From: Salmonella enterica subsp. arizonae
Lineage (GTDB): Bacteria > Pseudomonadota > Gammaproteobacteria > Enterobacterales > Enterobacteriaceae
Assembly: GCF_008692845.1 (NCBI RefSeq)
Contig: NZ_VXJW01000002.1
Coordinates: 434,001 to 498,000 of the forward strand
DNA: 64,000 bases
Direction: 5' to 3'
Shown here in pieces: positions 15,123 to 26,564 of this stretch. The stretch's first letter is position 1, and the number at the start of each line of letters is the position of its first letter. The position numbers and the translations under genes are program-made. The notes beneath the pieces are model-generated. The model made no database searches and was not told the origin of the DNA. It saw nothing but the letters and a program-made list of their open reading frames with translations.

Positions 15123-15455
15123 TCGCAGTATTGTTGCTATAAATAGCCACCTTCACCCAGACCGGGTGAAGGTGTTCTCAATACTGCAATAATCACTTAT
15201 CTATTTTCATCACTACTGCAGAATATAATTTAATCGCCAACTTACTATTACTGACGTCTGTCCCCCATAACCTGCACCAGATAGCAGTACCTGAGTAGCG
15301 TTTCTCCCTCATCAGATCTCGCTGACAATGAGTAATCAGCTTATGTCTCTTTGCCGCGCAAATGAGTCAATAATGTAATATTTGTTAATTAAGCCTCTAT
15401 TTACCCTGCCCGCTCTCCGCACTACACTACTCCCGGCTAATATATTGAGGTGGCA
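15123..15455. other. Intergenic region before yajR
   Basis: Apart from the hairpin at 15148-15174, this 333-base gap shows no gene or repeat that I can support. GC content returns towards the chromosome average over its length. The yajR promoter is presumably within the last 150 bases. Confidence 0.5.
15148..15178 (+). terminator. Terminator after the crystallin-like gene
   Basis: Perfect 11-base arms CACCTTCACCC and GGGTGAAGGTG with a 5-base loop, 25 bases past the stop codon, followed by TTCTC. A strong hairpin with only a modest T-tract. Confidence 0.75.
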
Positions 15456-16820
15456 ATGAACGATTACAAAATGACGCCGGGCGAGCTGCGCGCCACCTGG
15501 GGTTTGGGAACGGTATTTTCGCTGCGTATGCTTGGCATGTTTATGGTTCTGCCCGTGCTGACTACATACGGTATGGCGCTTCAGGGCGCCAGCGAAGCGC
15601 TCATCGGGATAGCTATCGGCATTTATGGCCTGGCGCAGGCGATTTTTCAAATTCCTTTCGGATTGCTTTCTGACCGCATTGGTCGTAAGCCGCTGATTGT
15701 CGGCGGACTGGCTGTATTTGTCGCGGGCAGCGTCATTGCCGCCCTCTCCCACTCAATCTGGGGCATTATTCTGGGACGCGCGCTACAGGGGTCCGGCGCT
15801 ATTGCCGCCGCCGTCATGGCGCTACTGTCGGACTTAACCAGGGAGCAAAACCGCACCAAAGCGATGGCATTTATCGGCGTCAGCTTTGGCATCACCTTCG
15901 CCATTGCCATGGTATTAGGGCCGATCGTTACCCATATTCTGGGATTGAACGCGCTGTTCTGGATGATCGCCGCCCTCGCTACCCTGGGCATTATTCTGAC
16001 GCTCTGGGTGGTTCCCAACAGTACAAACCATGTGCTGAATCGCGAATCCGGCATGGTCAAAGGTAGCTTCAATAAGGTGCTGGCGGAGCCGAGGCTGCTC
16101 AAGCTCAACTTCGGCATCATGTGCCTGCATATTTTATTAATGTCCACCTTTGTCGCCCTGCCCGGCCAGCTTGCCGATGCCGGTTTCCCTGCCGCCGAAC
16201 ACTGGAAGGTATATCTGGCGACCATGGTGATCGCCTTTGCCGCCGTCGTGCCTTTTATTATCTACGCTGAAGTCAAGCGGCGGATGAAGCAGGTATTTCT
16301 GTTCTGCGTGGGACTTATTATCGTCGCAGAAATCTTGTTGTGGGAAGCGGGCCAGCATTTCTGGGAGCTGGTGATTGGCGTACAACTCTTTTTCCTCGCC
16401 TTTAATTTGATGGAAGCGCTGCTGCCTTCCCTTATCAGCAAAGAGTCGCCTGCAGGGTATAAAGGAACGGCGATGGGCGTCTATTCTACCAGCCAGTTTC
16501 TTGGCGTGGCGCTTGGCGGCTCGCTGGGCGGCTGGATAGACGGCACGTTTGACGGACAAACCGTCTTCCTTGCCGGGGCCGTACTGGCGATAGTATGGCT
16601 GGCGGTGGCAAGTACGATGAAAGAGCCGCCCTATGTCAGCAGCCTGCGTGTGGAAATTCCAGCGGATATCGTTGCTGACGACAGGCTAAAACAACGGCTG
16701 TTGTCAATGAAAGGCGTAAGCGAAGCGCTCATCGTGGCGGAAGAACATTCTGCTTACGTCAAAATCGACAGCAAAGTGACCAATCGCTTTGAAGTTGAAC
16801 AGCTTATCAGCAAAGGATGA
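15456..16820 (+). CDS. yajR: YajR, MFS transporter with C-terminal YAM domain
   Basis: Inner-membrane drug:proton antiporter-family protein of 454 residues; its natural substrate is not known. Twelve membrane segments are readable, motif A is intact (GLLSDRIGRKPLIVGG) and the extra cytoplasmic domain (about 385-454, ferredoxin-like YAM domain) is present, ending in the family-typical YVKIDSKVTNRFEVEQ. I chose ATG 15456 after GAGG; a GTG two codons upstream is also in frame. It is transcribed alone; a REP element separates it from convergent yajQ. Confidence 0.95.
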   Translation: MNDYKMTPGELRATWGLGTVFSLRMLGMFMVLPVLTTYGMALQGASEALIGIAIGIYGLAQAIFQIPFGLLSDRIGRKPLIVGGLAVFVAGSVIAALSHSIWGIILGRALQGSGAIAAAVMALLSDLTREQNRTKAMAFIGVSFGITFAIAMVLGPIVTHILGLNALFWMIAALATLGIILTLWVVPNSTNHVLNRESGMVKGSFNKVLAEPRLLKLNFGIMCLHILLMSTFVALPGQLADAGFPAAEHWKVYLATMVIAFAAVVPFIIYAEVKRRMKQVFLFCVGLIIVAEILLWEAGQHFWELVIGVQLFFLAFNLMEALLPSLISKESPAGYKGTAMGVYSTSQFLGVALGGSLGGWIDGTFDGQTVFLAGAVLAIVWLAVASTMKEPPYVSSLRVEIPADIVADDRLKQRLLSMKGVSEALIVAEEHSAYVKIDSKVTNRFEVEQLISKG

Positions 16821-16830
16821 ATGCAGAATT

Positions 16831-16858
16831 GCCGGATGGCGACGAGGCCTTATCCGGC
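16831..16858. repeat. REP element between yajR and yajQ
   Basis: GCCGGATGGCG...TATCCGGC is the standard enterobacterial REP palindrome, here between two convergent stop codons. It can stabilise the 3' ends of both messages. Confidence 0.85.
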
Positions 16859-16866
16859 ATAACAGC

Positions 16867-17358
16867 TTAATCGCGGAAGTTTTTGAACTGGAACGGCTGG
16901 CCTAAATCGCCGCCGCGAACCAGCGCCATTACCGATTGTAGATCGTCACGTGATTTTCCCGTCACGCGAATCTCTTCCCCCTGAATTTGCGCCTGCACCT
17001 TCAGTTTGCTGTCTTTAATCAGCTTGACGATTTTCTTCTGCACGGCGCTTTCAATGCCCTGCTTCAACTTCGCTTCCACAAACCAGGTTTTACCGCTGTG
17101 TACGAACTCGGCCGGTACATCCAGCGAAGCGCCTTCAATGCCGCGTTTAAGCAACTTGGCGCGCAGAATGTCGAGCAACTGATTGACCTGGAAATCGGAC
17201 TCGCTCAACACCTTGATGGTTTTATTGGCATCGTTCAGCTCAATAGTCGCCTCTACGCCACGAAAGTCAAAACGTGACTCAACCTCGCGGACCGCGTTAT
17301 CCACGCCGTTACGCGCTTCATGCAGATCAACTTCAGAAACAATATCGAAAGATGGCAT
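16867..17358 (-). CDS. yajQ: YajQ, nucleotide-binding protein (UPF0234)
   Basis: Small cytoplasmic protein with two ferredoxin-like domains; family members bind nucleotides or tRNA, and cyclic-di-GMP in Xanthomonas, but the role in enterics is unsettled. The start [17 protein letters not shown] at 17358 gives 163 residues, the family length, with GGGAGAAG upstream; the open frame reaches 15 codons further without similarity. Conserved [11 protein letters not shown] and the terminal [10 protein letters not shown] are present. It stands alone, convergent with yajR and divergent from panE. Confidence 0.96.
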   Translation of the reverse strand: MPSFDIVSEVDLHEARNGVDNAVREVESRFDFRGVEATIELNDANKTIKVLSESDFQVNQLLDILRAKLLKRGIEGASLDVPAEFVHSGKTWFVEAKLKQGIESAVQKKIVKLIKDSKLKVQAQIQGEEIRVTGKSRDDLQSVMALVRGGDLGQPFQFKNFRD

Positions 17359-17483
17359 CTTTTCTTCTCCCTTCATTTTCGTTGCGTTGCATAATACCTG
17401 CAACGAGGCTTAACGAGAAGCTTAGCTGATGACGCTATAATTAGCGCCATAACACCTGGCGCTGTTGCAGGTGAGGAGGAGGA

Positions 17484-18948
<1,465 letters not shown>

Positions 18949-18954
18949 TTCGCT

Positions 18955-19036
18955 TGCCGGATGGCACCGCGCATATCCGGCCTACAAGATCCTATAATCT
19001 GTAGATCGGATAAGGCAATTATGCCGCCATCCGGCA
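18955..19036. repeat. BIME: two inverted REP elements between yajL and thiI
   Basis: GCCGGATGGCACCGCGCATATCC near the left edge and the inverted copy GGATAAGGCAATTATGCCGCC near the right edge flank a short linker. It fills the gap between two convergent genes. Confidence 0.85.
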
Positions 19037-19042
19037 AAAGGG

Positions 19043-20491
19043 TTACGGACGATAGACCTTCACATTGGCAAAGCCCTGCTCGCGCAGATAGAGCGCCTGT
19101 AACCGACTCATCACGCCGCGTTCGCACCACAGCAACCAGGTTTTGCTCTGATCGAGGTCGCCAAATTTGGTGCTCAGCTTGTAGAACGGCAGAGAAACAA
19201 CGTCAATCCCTTCCACTTTTAGCGGCTTGTCATCCTGTTCATCGATAGAACGGATATCCAGAATCACATCATTGGCGCCAAAACCGCTAACGGTTTCTAC
19301 CTCCACGACCTCCTGCTGGGCCTGCTGGGCGATTTCACGAATGTCAACGTTGTTCGCTTCTTCTACCACCTTATCGAGAATACTGAAGTCGAAATTTTCT
19401 TCTTCGGCTTCAATTTTCGCTTTAATGGCTTTTACCGTCGGACTTTTTGAAATCACGCCACAGTATTCCGGCATCGTACGGGCAAAATCTTCCGTACCAA
19501 TCTGGCGCGCCAGGTTGATAATATGCTCTTTATCGTAAGAGATTAGCGGGCGCAGGATTAGCGTATCAGACACATTATCGATCAGGCGCAGGTTAGTCAG
19601 CGTCTGGCTGGAAACCTGCCCCAGCGCTTCGCCGGTCACTAGCGCCTGCACGCCGTAACGTTCCGCCACTTTCGACGCCGCGCGCACCATCATGCGCTTG
19701 AGTACGACGCCCATCTGACCGTCATCGACTTTCTCCAGAATCTCGCCGACGACTGGCTCGAAGTTAATCGCCACAAAACGCACCCGATGGGAACTGCCAA
19801 AGCGGTTCCACAAATAATGCGCCACCTGGCGAACGCCGATTTCATGTGCCGCGCCGCCAAGATTAAAGAAGCAGTAGTGTACGCGGCAGCCGCGACGCAT
19901 CAACATATAGCTGGAGACGCCGGAGTCAAAACCGCCGGAAATCAGCGACAATACATCTTCCTGGGTGCCAATCGGGAAACCGCCAATACCTTCATAACGC
20001 CCTTTGATCAGGAACAGACGGTCATCTTCCACTTCCAGATGTACCGTCACATCCGGGTTAGCGAGCTTCACGCGCGCCGATTCAATATGCTGATTTAATC
20101 CGCCGCCAACATAGCGCTCCACTTCAATGGAACTAAACTCATGCTTACCGCGACGTTTTACGCGCACACAGAAGGTTTTACCCTCAAGTTGCTCGCGATA
20201 CTGCGCCAACGCTTTCTCGAAAATGTCGTGCATATCGGTGAACGGCACATCTTCGACTTCAAGAATATGGTGAATCCCCGGAATGCGGGTCAGCGCATCG
20301 CGAATCGCCAGACGCTGGTTTTCATCTTTGGCGCGAACTTCAATGTTATCCCAGTGACGGACAACCGCGAGGGTCTCATCGTAGTGCTTTAAAACGTTAC
20401 GGATGTTCCCGGCTAAAATTTTTATAAAGCGCAAACGCACAGATTGGCTTTTGATAGTGATTTCCGGGAACAATTTAATGATAAACTTCAT
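19043..20491 (-). CDS. thiI: ThiI, tRNA 4-thiouridine synthase and thiamine sulfurtransferase
   Basis: Activates U8 of tRNA with ATP and inserts sulfur, and supplies sulfur to ThiS for the thiazole of thiamine. The 482 residues hold an N-terminal ferredoxin-like and THUMP region (about 1-165), the PP-loop ATPase with [12 protein letters not shown] near 185, and a C-terminal rhodanese domain (about 400-482) with the persulfide cysteine in [15 protein letters not shown]. In E. coli thiI lies near thiL, dxs and yajL as here. It is divergent from xseB. Confidence 0.98.
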   Translation of the reverse strand: MKFIIKLFPEITIKSQSVRLRFIKILAGNIRNVLKHYDETLAVVRHWDNIEVRAKDENQRLAIRDALTRIPGIHHILEVEDVPFTDMHDIFEKALAQYREQLEGKTFCVRVKRRGKHEFSSIEVERYVGGGLNQHIESARVKLANPDVTVHLEVEDDRLFLIKGRYEGIGGFPIGTQEDVLSLISGGFDSGVSSYMLMRRGCRVHYCFFNLGGAAHEIGVRQVAHYLWNRFGSSHRVRFVAINFEPVVGEILEKVDDGQMGVVLKRMMVRAASKVAERYGVQALVTGEALGQVSSQTLTNLRLIDNVSDTLILRPLISYDKEHIINLARQIGTEDFARTMPEYCGVISKSPTVKAIKAKIEAEEENFDFSILDKVVEEANNVDIREIAQQAQQEVVEVETVSGFGANDVILDIRSIDEQDDKPLKVEGIDVVSLPFYKLSTKFGDLDQSKTWLLWCERGVMSRLQALYLREQGFANVKVYRP

Positions 20492-20702
20492 GGCGGCAAT
20501 GGTTCTTTAGCAAGCTATCTAAGGCTTGTCGTGGAAAAAAATAGTACAGCAGCCCACACCTACGGCTGCATCCAGGCGCGGAAGTATATCACTATCACGG
20601 ACATCTTGCGCATTTCCCCTTACCATTGCACGTTATTTGCTTATCAGTGCGAGTCCGTTACCATAGACTTGTGCTGCCATTACAGAGAGTCAAACAGTCA
20701 TC

Positions 20703-20945
20703 ATGCCGAAGAAAAATGAGGCGCCCGCCAGCTTTGAAACCGCGCTGAGCGAGCTGGAACATATCGTTACCCGCCTGGAAAGCGGCGATTTGCCGCTTGA
20801 AGATGCGCTAAATGAATTTGAGCGCGGCGTACAACTGGCGCGTCAGGGGCAGGCAAAACTGCAGCAGGCGGAACAGCGTGTGCAAATTTTGCTGTCTGAT
20901 AATGAAGAAGCTTCACCTGAGCCTTTTATCGCGGATAATGAGTAA
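20703..20945 (+). CDS. xseB: Exodeoxyribonuclease VII small subunit
   Basis: Small subunit of the single-strand-specific nuclease ExoVII; the large subunit XseA is encoded elsewhere. The 80-residue helical protein has the family signature [24 protein letters not shown] within residues 9-34 and the [16 protein letters not shown] repeat. It heads the xseB-ispA-dxs operon, and its stop codon touches the ispA start (TAAATG). The pairing with isoprenoid genes is conserved in enterobacteria without a known functional reason. Confidence 0.96.
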
Positions 20946-21845
20946 ATGGACTTTATGCAGCAGCTCCAGGCTTGCGTATCGCAAGCGAATCAGGCGCTGA
21001 GCCGTTTTATCGCGCCACTGCCCTTTCAGAACACTCCCGTAGTCGAAGCCATGCAATATGGCGCATTATTAGGCGGTAAGCGCCTGCGGCCATTTCTGGT
21101 TTACGCCACCGGTCAGATGCTTGGCGTCAGCACGGCGACGCTGGATGTGCCAGCCGCTGCGGTTGAATGCATCCATGCATATTCGCTGATCCATGACGAT
21201 CTGCCGGCGATGGACGATGATGATTTGCGCCGCGGCCTGCCGACTTGCCATATTAAATTCGGCGAAGCCAATGCGATTCTGGCGGGAGACGCGCTGCAAA
21301 CGCTGGCGTTTGCCATTATCAGCGACGCGCCGATGCCAGAAGTCGCCGATCGCGATCGTATCGCAATGATTGCCGAACTGGCGAACGCCAGCGGTATCGC
21401 CGGAATGTGCGGCGGTCAGGCATTGGATCTGGCGGCAGAAGGCCAGCAAATAAGCCTGGACGCGCTGGAACGCATTCATCGCCATAAGACTGGCGCGCTC
21501 ATTCGCGCCGCCGTTCGGCTTGGCGCATTGAGCGCTGGCGATAAGGGGCGGAATACTTTGCCGATACTTGATCGCTACGCGGAGAGTATCGGCCTTGCCT
21601 TCCAGGTTCAGGATGACATTCTGGATGTGGTGGGCGATACTGCAACGTTAGGTAAACGTCAGGGCGCAGACCAGCAGCTTGGCAAAAGTACCTATCCTGC
21701 ACTTCTGGGTCTTGAGCAAGCCCGGAATAAAGCCTGGGACCTGATAGAGGACGCCCGTCAGTCGTTACATCAACTGGCCGCACAATCACTGGACACCTCG
21801 GCACTGGAAGCGCTAGCGAACTACATAATCCAGCGTGATAAATAA
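20946..21845 (+). CDS. ispA: Farnesyl diphosphate synthase
   Basis: Condenses isopentenyl diphosphate with dimethylallyl and geranyl diphosphate to give farnesyl diphosphate, precursor of undecaprenol, quinone chains and heme O (the CyoE substrate in this window). The 299 residues show the first Asp-rich motif [14 protein letters not shown] near 84 and the second DDILDVVGD near 224, along with GGKRLRPFL. The start codon directly follows the xseB stop, so translation is coupled, and dxs follows 23 bases on. Confidence 0.98.
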   Translation: MDFMQQLQACVSQANQALSRFIAPLPFQNTPVVEAMQYGALLGGKRLRPFLVYATGQMLGVSTATLDVPAAAVECIHAYSLIHDDLPAMDDDDLRRGLPTCHIKFGEANAILAGDALQTLAFAIISDAPMPEVADRDRIAMIAELANASGIAGMCGGQALDLAAEGQQISLDALERIHRHKTGALIRAAVRLGALSAGDKGRNTLPILDRYAESIGLAFQVQDDILDVVGDTATLGKRQGADQQLGKSTYPALLGLEQARNKAWDLIEDARQSLHQLAAQSLDTSALEALANYIIQRDK

Positions 21846-21868
21846 ACCCCATATCCTATGAGCTTGCG

Positions 21869-23731
21869 ATGAGTTTTGATATAGCCAAATACCCTACCCT
21901 GGCATTGGTCGACTCCACCCAGGAGCTACGACTGTTACCGAAAGAGAGTCTGCCGAAACTCTGCGACGAGCTACGCCGCTATTTACTCGACAGCGTAAGC
22001 CGTTCCAGCGGGCACTTCGCTTCCGGGCTGGGCACGGTGGAACTGACCGTGGCGCTGCATTATGTCTATAACACCCCGTTTGACCAACTGATCTGGGATG
22101 TCGGTCACCAGGCTTATCCGCATAAAATCCTTACCGGTCGTCGCGACAAAATCGGCACCATTCGTCAGAAAGGCGGCCTGCACCCCTTCCCGTGGCGCGG
22201 CGAAAGCGAATACGACGTGCTGAGCGTCGGGCATTCCTCCACCTCCATCAGCGCCGGTATCGGTATTGCCGTGGCGGCGGAGAAAGAAGGTAAAGATCGC
22301 CGCACCGTCTGCGTGATTGGCGACGGCGCAATCACCGCCGGTATGGCATTTGAAGCGATGAACCACGCAGGCGATATCCGGCCCGACATGCTGGTCATTC
22401 TTAACGACAATGAAATGTCGATTTCGGAAAACGTCGGCGCGCTCAACAACCATCTGGCGCAGCTACTTTCCGGCAAGCTTTACTCTTCCCTGCGCGAAGG
22501 CGGAAAAAAGGTCTTCTCCGGCGTACCGCCGATTAAAGAACTGCTCAAGCGTACCGAAGAACATATTAAAGGCATGGTTGTGCCGGGGACATTGTTCGAA
22601 GAGCTGGGCTTTAACTACATCGGGCCGGTAGATGGTCATGATGTGATGGGACTTATCAGCACGTTGAAGAATATGCGCGACCTGAAAGGCCCGCAGTTCC
22701 TGCATATCATGACCAAAAAAGGCCGCGGCTATGAGCCCGCAGAAAAAGATCCGATCACTTTCCATGCGGTGCCTAAATTCGATCCTTCCAGCGGATGTTT
22801 GCCGAAAAGCAGCGGCAGTCTGCCAGCTTATTCAAAAATCTTCGGCGACTGGCTGTGTGAAACTGCCGCCAAAGACAGCAAGCTGATGGCGATCACTCCG
22901 GCAATGCGCGAAGGTTCCGGCATGGTGGAATTTTCACGTAAATTCCCGGATCGCTATTTTGACGTGGCAATCGCCGAGCAGCATGCCGTCACTTTCGCCG
23001 CAGGTCTGGCGATTGGCGGCTATAAGCCCGTCGTTGCGATCTACTCGACTTTCCTGCAGCGCGCTTACGACCAGGTCATTCACGACATCGCGATCCAGAA
23101 ACTGCCGGTCATGTTTGCCATCGATCGCGCCGGCATCGTTGGCGCGGATGGACAAACGCACCAGGGCGCGTTCGATCTCTCTTATCTGCGCTGTATTCCG
23201 GATATGGTGATCATGACGCCAAGCGACGAGAATGAGTGTCGCCAGATGCTATTTACCGGCTATCACTATAACGACGGCCCGACGGCAGTACGTTATCCAC
23301 GCGGCAATGCGCAGGGCGTGGCGCTAACCCCGCTGGAAAAACTGCCTATTGGTAAAGGCATTGTGAAGCGTCATGGCGAAAAACTCGCGATTCTGAACTT
23401 TGGCACATTAATGCCAGAGGCGGCGAAAGTCGCCGAAGCGTTGAACGCCACGCTGGTCGACATGCGCTTTGTTAAACCGCTGGACGAAACGTTAATTCTG
23501 GAAATGGCCGCGCGGCATGAAGCGCTGGCGACGCTGGAAGAAAACGCCATTATGGGCGGCGCAGGAAGCGGTGTAAACGAGGTGTTGATGGCGCATCGTA
23601 AACCCGTACCGGTACTGAATATCGGTCTTCCGGATTTCTTTATCCCGCAAGGGACGCAAGAAGAAGCCCGCGCGGAACTGGGGCTCGACGCCGCAGGCAT
23701 TGAAGCGAAAATCAAGGCCTGGCTGGCATAA
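21869..23731 (+). CDS. dxs: 1-deoxy-D-xylulose-5-phosphate synthase
   Basis: First enzyme of the MEP isoprenoid pathway, joining pyruvate and glyceraldehyde 3-phosphate with thiamine diphosphate; the product also feeds thiamine and pyridoxal synthesis. At 620 residues it is full length. [14 protein letters not shown], the TPP motif [18 protein letters not shown] and the catalytic-glutamate region [11 protein letters not shown] are intact. It is the last complete gene of the operon. A broken yajO follows after 56 bases in the same direction. Confidence 0.99.
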   Translation: MSFDIAKYPTLALVDSTQELRLLPKESLPKLCDELRRYLLDSVSRSSGHFASGLGTVELTVALHYVYNTPFDQLIWDVGHQAYPHKILTGRRDKIGTIRQKGGLHPFPWRGESEYDVLSVGHSSTSISAGIGIAVAAEKEGKDRRTVCVIGDGAITAGMAFEAMNHAGDIRPDMLVILNDNEMSISENVGALNNHLAQLLSGKLYSSLREGGKKVFSGVPPIKELLKRTEEHIKGMVVPGTLFEELGFNYIGPVDGHDVMGLISTLKNMRDLKGPQFLHIMTKKGRGYEPAEKDPITFHAVPKFDPSSGCLPKSSGSLPAYSKIFGDWLCETAAKDSKLMAITPAMREGSGMVEFSRKFPDRYFDVAIAEQHAVTFAAGLAIGGYKPVVAIYSTFLQRAYDQVIHDIAIQKLPVMFAIDRAGIVGADGQTHQGAFDLSYLRCIPDMVIMTPSDENECRQMLFTGYHYNDGPTAVRYPRGNAQGVALTPLEKLPIGKGIVKRHGEKLAILNFGTLMPEAAKVAEALNATLVDMRFVKPLDETLILEMAARHEALATLEENAIMGGAGSGVNEVLMAHRKPVPVLNIGLPDFFIPQGTQEEARAELGLDAAGIEAKIKAWLA

Positions 23732-23787
23732 TCCCCTCCTCGCTCCTGCTATGCTTGAAGAGTGACGGGTATAACAGGAGCGGAGTA

Positions 23788-23959
23788 ATGCAATACAACA
23801 CCTTAGGAAATACGGATCTTCAGGTTTCCCGCCTTTGTCTGGGCTGCATGACATTCGGCGAGCCGAGTCGCGAATGCCGTTGATTTAACGCTGAAACCGG
23901 AGCAGATTGCCGAACTGGAAACGCCGTACAAGCAGCATCCGGTGGTCGGATTTAAATAA
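23788..23959 (+). pseudogene. yajO: yajO remnant: internal deletion of nearly the whole gene
   Basis: Only the two ends of this aldo-keto reductase gene remain. The 5' part encodes MQYNTLGNTDLQVSRLCLGC and MTFGEPSR, as at the E. coli YajO N-terminus. It then jumps near 23868-23873 to the extreme C-terminus, readable in the next frame as NAVDLTLKPEQIAELE ending HPVVGFK and TAA at 23957. E. coli YajO has 324 residues, so roughly 800 bases are missing. The junction is out of frame, and the 5' frame stops at TGA 23881-23883 after 31 codons. The ribosome-binding site GGAGCGGAG is still present. Confidence 0.92.
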
Positions 23960-23963
23960 CGGT

Positions 23964-23998
23964 CGGCACCCGATAGCGCTACGCTTATCGGACCTACA
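23964..23998. repeat. REP-like element after the yajO remnant
   Basis: GGCACCCGATAGCGCTACGCTTATCGGACCTACA is the diverged REP sequence common in Salmonella intergenic DNA. It lies between the yajO scar and the 3' end of pgpA. Confidence 0.7.
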
Positions 23999-24016
23999 AT
24001 AGACTCCAGGAAAGAG

Positions 24017-24532
24017 TTAAATTACACCGATCGGCCAGTGGTGACCGATAAAATACAGTATTCCGGCGGATATCACACCAGCGACGATATCATCGATCAT
24101 GATCCCCATGCCGCCATGCACGTTGCGATCAAACCAACGGATCGGCCAGGGCTTCCACATATCCAGAATGCGGAAAATAATAAACCCGGCCGCTACCCAC
24201 TGCCAGGCAGTCGTCGGCAACGCCATCAGTGTTATCCACATGCCGATAAATTCGTCCCAGACAATACTGCCGTGATCGTGTACGCCCATATCTTTCGCTG
24301 TCTGATGGCAAAGATAAACGCCAATGCAGATGCCAAACATTACGACCAGCGAATAAAGCTGCCACGGCAGAAACGTCATCAGATACCAGAAAGGGATCGC
24401 CGCCAGCGAGCCCATCGTGCCTGGCACCACGGGACTCAGCCCGCTACCAAACCCGGTGGCGAGCAGATGCCACGGATTGCGCAAATTCAGGCGGCTTTTC
24501 GCAACATCTTTATGGCGTGGCAAAATGGTCAT
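24017..24532 (-). CDS. pgpA: Phosphatidylglycerophosphatase A
   Basis: Inner-membrane enzyme removing phosphate from phosphatidylglycerophosphate to make phosphatidylglycerol; PgpB and PgpC overlap with it. The start [19 protein letters not shown] at 24532 gives 171 residues as in the family. Conserved [15 protein letters not shown] and the DDIVAGV segment, which carry the acidic catalytic residues, are intact, with four membrane segments. Its start lies 23 bases inside thiL, which implies translational coupling. Confidence 0.97.
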   Translation of the reverse strand: MTILPRHKDVAKSRLNLRNPWHLLATGFGSGLSPVVPGTMGSLAAIPFWYLMTFLPWQLYSLVVMFGICIGVYLCHQTAKDMGVHDHGSIVWDEFIGMWITLMALPTTAWQWVAAGFIIFRILDMWKPWPIRWFDRNVHGGMGIMIDDIVAGVISAGILYFIGHHWPIGVI

Positions 24533-25487
24533 ATCCTTTCCAGTCAAAGGTAACAGGCATTCCGTCACGTACAAAACTCAGCCCTTCAACATCCGCGCTC
24601 ATTTGGCCAATGCAGGTAAAGGGGACGCCCAGTTGACCGATAGCGACATCCAGCGCGCCGCGGTTCAGTTCCGGCACCGTAAAGCACAGCTCGTAGTCTT
24701 CGCCGCCGGAAAGCGTCCAGCGCAGCGCCTGCCCGGCATCAACATGCCGCATCATCGCGGCGGATTTGGGCAGCGCATCAACATCCACCTTTGCTCCACA
24801 GCCGCTGGCCTTGACGATATGCCCCAGATCGGAAATCAGGCCGTCGGAAATATCGATAGCCGCGCTGGCAATATCACGTAGCGCCTGGCCGTGTAAAATA
24901 CGCGGCGTGGGGCGTAAATGACGTTTAATAAAATAGTGGGCGTCTGTCTCCTCCGACACCAGGAGCCGGTTTTGCAAAACCGCCAGCCCGGCAGCGCTGT
25001 CGCCTGGCGTACCGGTGATATAAATCCAGTCGCCCGGCTTCGCACCAGCGCGCTTGAGCGCGCGCCCTGCCGGAATATAACCGTGGATACCCAACGTCAT
25101 CGACAACGGTCCACGCGTGGTGTCGCCGCCGATGAGCTGCATATCATAGTAATTTAATAACTCAAACAGGCTGTCGCTAAAGGCCTCCAGCCACGGCTCA
25201 TCCACTTCCGGTAACGTTATCGCCAGCGTTAACCACGCCGGATCTGCCCCCATCGCGGCCAGATCGCTTAAATTCACCGCCAGAGCTTTATAAGCCAGAT
25301 CGGCAGGATCGATATCAGGGAGGAAGTGGTTGCCCGCCACCAGAGTATCGGTACTGATCGCCAGCGTCTGTTTTTCAGGAATATTCAGGAGCGCGCAATC
25401 GTCGCCAATACCGGTTTCAACATCAAGACGAGTGCTTCTTACACGGTCAAAATAACGGGCAATCAGGGAAAATTCGCCACATGCCAT
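24510..25487 (-). CDS. thiL: Thiamine-monophosphate kinase
   Basis: Phosphorylates thiamine monophosphate to the active cofactor thiamine diphosphate, required by Dxs among others. The 325 residues have the AIR-synthase/ThiL fold: [13 protein letters not shown], the metal-binding GIGDDCALL near residue 27, [11 protein letters not shown], the Gly/Asp-rich LIGGDTTRG and the [12 protein letters not shown] segment. It follows nusB after a hairpin with a T-run, so some transcription probably ends before it, and it is coupled to pgpA. Confidence 0.98.
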   Translation of the reverse strand: MACGEFSLIARYFDRVRSTRLDVETGIGDDCALLNIPEKQTLAISTDTLVAGNHFLPDIDPADLAYKALAVNLSDLAAMGADPAWLTLAITLPEVDEPWLEAFSDSLFELLNYYDMQLIGGDTTRGPLSMTLGIHGYIPAGRALKRAGAKPGDWIYITGTPGDSAAGLAVLQNRLLVSEETDAHYFIKRHLRPTPRILHGQALRDIASAAIDISDGLISDLGHIVKASGCGAKVDVDALPKSAAMMRHVDAGQALRWTLSGGEDYELCFTVPELNRGALDVAIGQLGVPFTCIGQMSADVEGLSFVRDGMPVTFDWKGYDHFATP

Positions 25488-25502
25488 ACGTTATGCCTCA
25501 GC

Positions 25503-25560
25503 AGAAAAAAAGAAAAGGCCGGAGACGACGGGTATCGTTCGCCCGCTACCTTTCCGGCCT
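25503..25560 (-). terminator. Terminator or attenuator between nusB and thiL
   Basis: On the minus strand AGGCCGGA and TCCGGCCT form the base of a long hairpin whose 3' side runs into TTCTTTTTTT. As an intrinsic terminator inside the nrdR-pgpA gene run it could lower thiL-pgpA expression compared with nusB. Confidence 0.7.
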
Positions 25561-25565
25561 GTGAA

Positions 25566-25985
25566 TCACTTTTTGTTGGGACGAATCACTGGAGCTGCTT
25601 TATCCAGTACGCCATTGACGAATTTATGGCTGTCTTCAGCGCCAAAGGTTTTCGCCAGTTCAATCGCTTCGTTGATGGCCACTTTATAAGGCACATCGCT
25701 GCGTTTTGACAGCTCAAACAGCGCAATACGCAACACGGCTTTTTCAACCTGCCCCAGCTCTTCAAGCAGACGGGACAGATAAGGTTTCATTAAACCATCC
25801 AGGTACGCGCTGTTAGTCGCCACCCCGGACAGCAGTTCACGGAAATAGAGAACGTCGACGTCTTTTACGTCCTGTTCCGCCAGGAACTGGTATTCAACAT
25901 CAGCGATGTCGTTCTGGGACAACTGCCAGGAGTAAAGCGCCTGGACGGCACACTCACGGGCGCGGCGACGAGCAGCAGGTTTCAC
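25566..25985 (-). CDS. nusB: NusB transcription antitermination factor
   Basis: All-helical protein that binds boxA RNA together with S10 (NusE) and allows antitermination in rRNA operons and lambda. The 139 residues match E. coli length; the Arg-rich N-terminus [20 protein letters not shown] binds RNA, and [19 protein letters not shown] is the conserved core. It lies 20 bases after ribE in the same direction, a linkage conserved across many bacteria. Confidence 0.98.
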   Translation of the reverse strand: MKPAARRRARECAVQALYSWQLSQNDIADVEYQFLAEQDVKDVDVLYFRELLSGVATNSAYLDGLMKPYLSRLLEELGQVEKAVLRIALFELSKRSDVPYKVAINEAIELAKTFGAEDSHKFVNGVLDKAAPVIRPNKK

Positions 25986-26005
25986 GGAATTCCCCTTACA
26001 AAAAA

Positions 26006-26476
26006 TCAGGCCTTAATGGCTTTCAATACATTAATCATTTCAAGCGCGGTCAGCGCAGCTTCTGCGCCTTTATTACCGGCTTTTGTACCAGCACGTTCGA
26101 TGGCTTGTTCAATACTCTCGGTGGTCAGTACACCAAAGGCTACCGGCACGCCGCTGTCCTGGGCAACGTTTGCCAGTCCATTGCTGGCGCCGCCTGCCAC
26201 ATATTCAAAGTGCGCAGTACCTCCGCGAATCACGGTTCCCAGCGCAATCACGGCGTCATATTTACCGCTTTTCGCCAGCGCATCGGTTGCCAGCGGCAAT
26301 TCATAAGCGCCTGGCACCCACACTACGGTAATATTATCATCTTTTACCTGACCAATACGCGTCAGGGCATCAACAGCGCCATCCAGCAGGCTGTCGTTGA
26401 TAAACTGATTGAAACGCGCAATAGTGATGGCGACACGAGCGTCAGGGGCGGCAACGTTAGCTTTAATAATGTTCAT
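26006..26476 (-). CDS. ribE: 6,7-dimethyl-8-ribityllumazine synthase
   Basis: Penultimate step of riboflavin synthesis: condenses the pyrimidinedione from RibD with dihydroxybutanone phosphate; forms a 60-mer capsid. Also called ribH. The start [17 protein letters not shown] at 26476 gives 156 residues, the usual length; the open frame runs 17 codons further back. Conserved [26 protein letters not shown] and [12 protein letters not shown] are intact. It lies between ribD (88 bases upstream) and nusB. Confidence 0.98.
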   Translation of the reverse strand: MNIIKANVAAPDARVAITIARFNQFINDSLLDGAVDALTRIGQVKDDNITVVWVPGAYELPLATDALAKSGKYDAVIALGTVIRGGTAHFEYVAGGASNGLANVAQDSGVPVAFGVLTTESIEQAIERAGTKAGNKGAEAALTALEMINVLKAIKA

Positions 26477-26564
26477 ATTCTCTCTTCCAGGGTTCATTTG
26501 GCCCCGCAGGGGGGCGGATTTTATCATAATAATTTAATCGCTGCTCCCCTTTCGACGGGAGATC

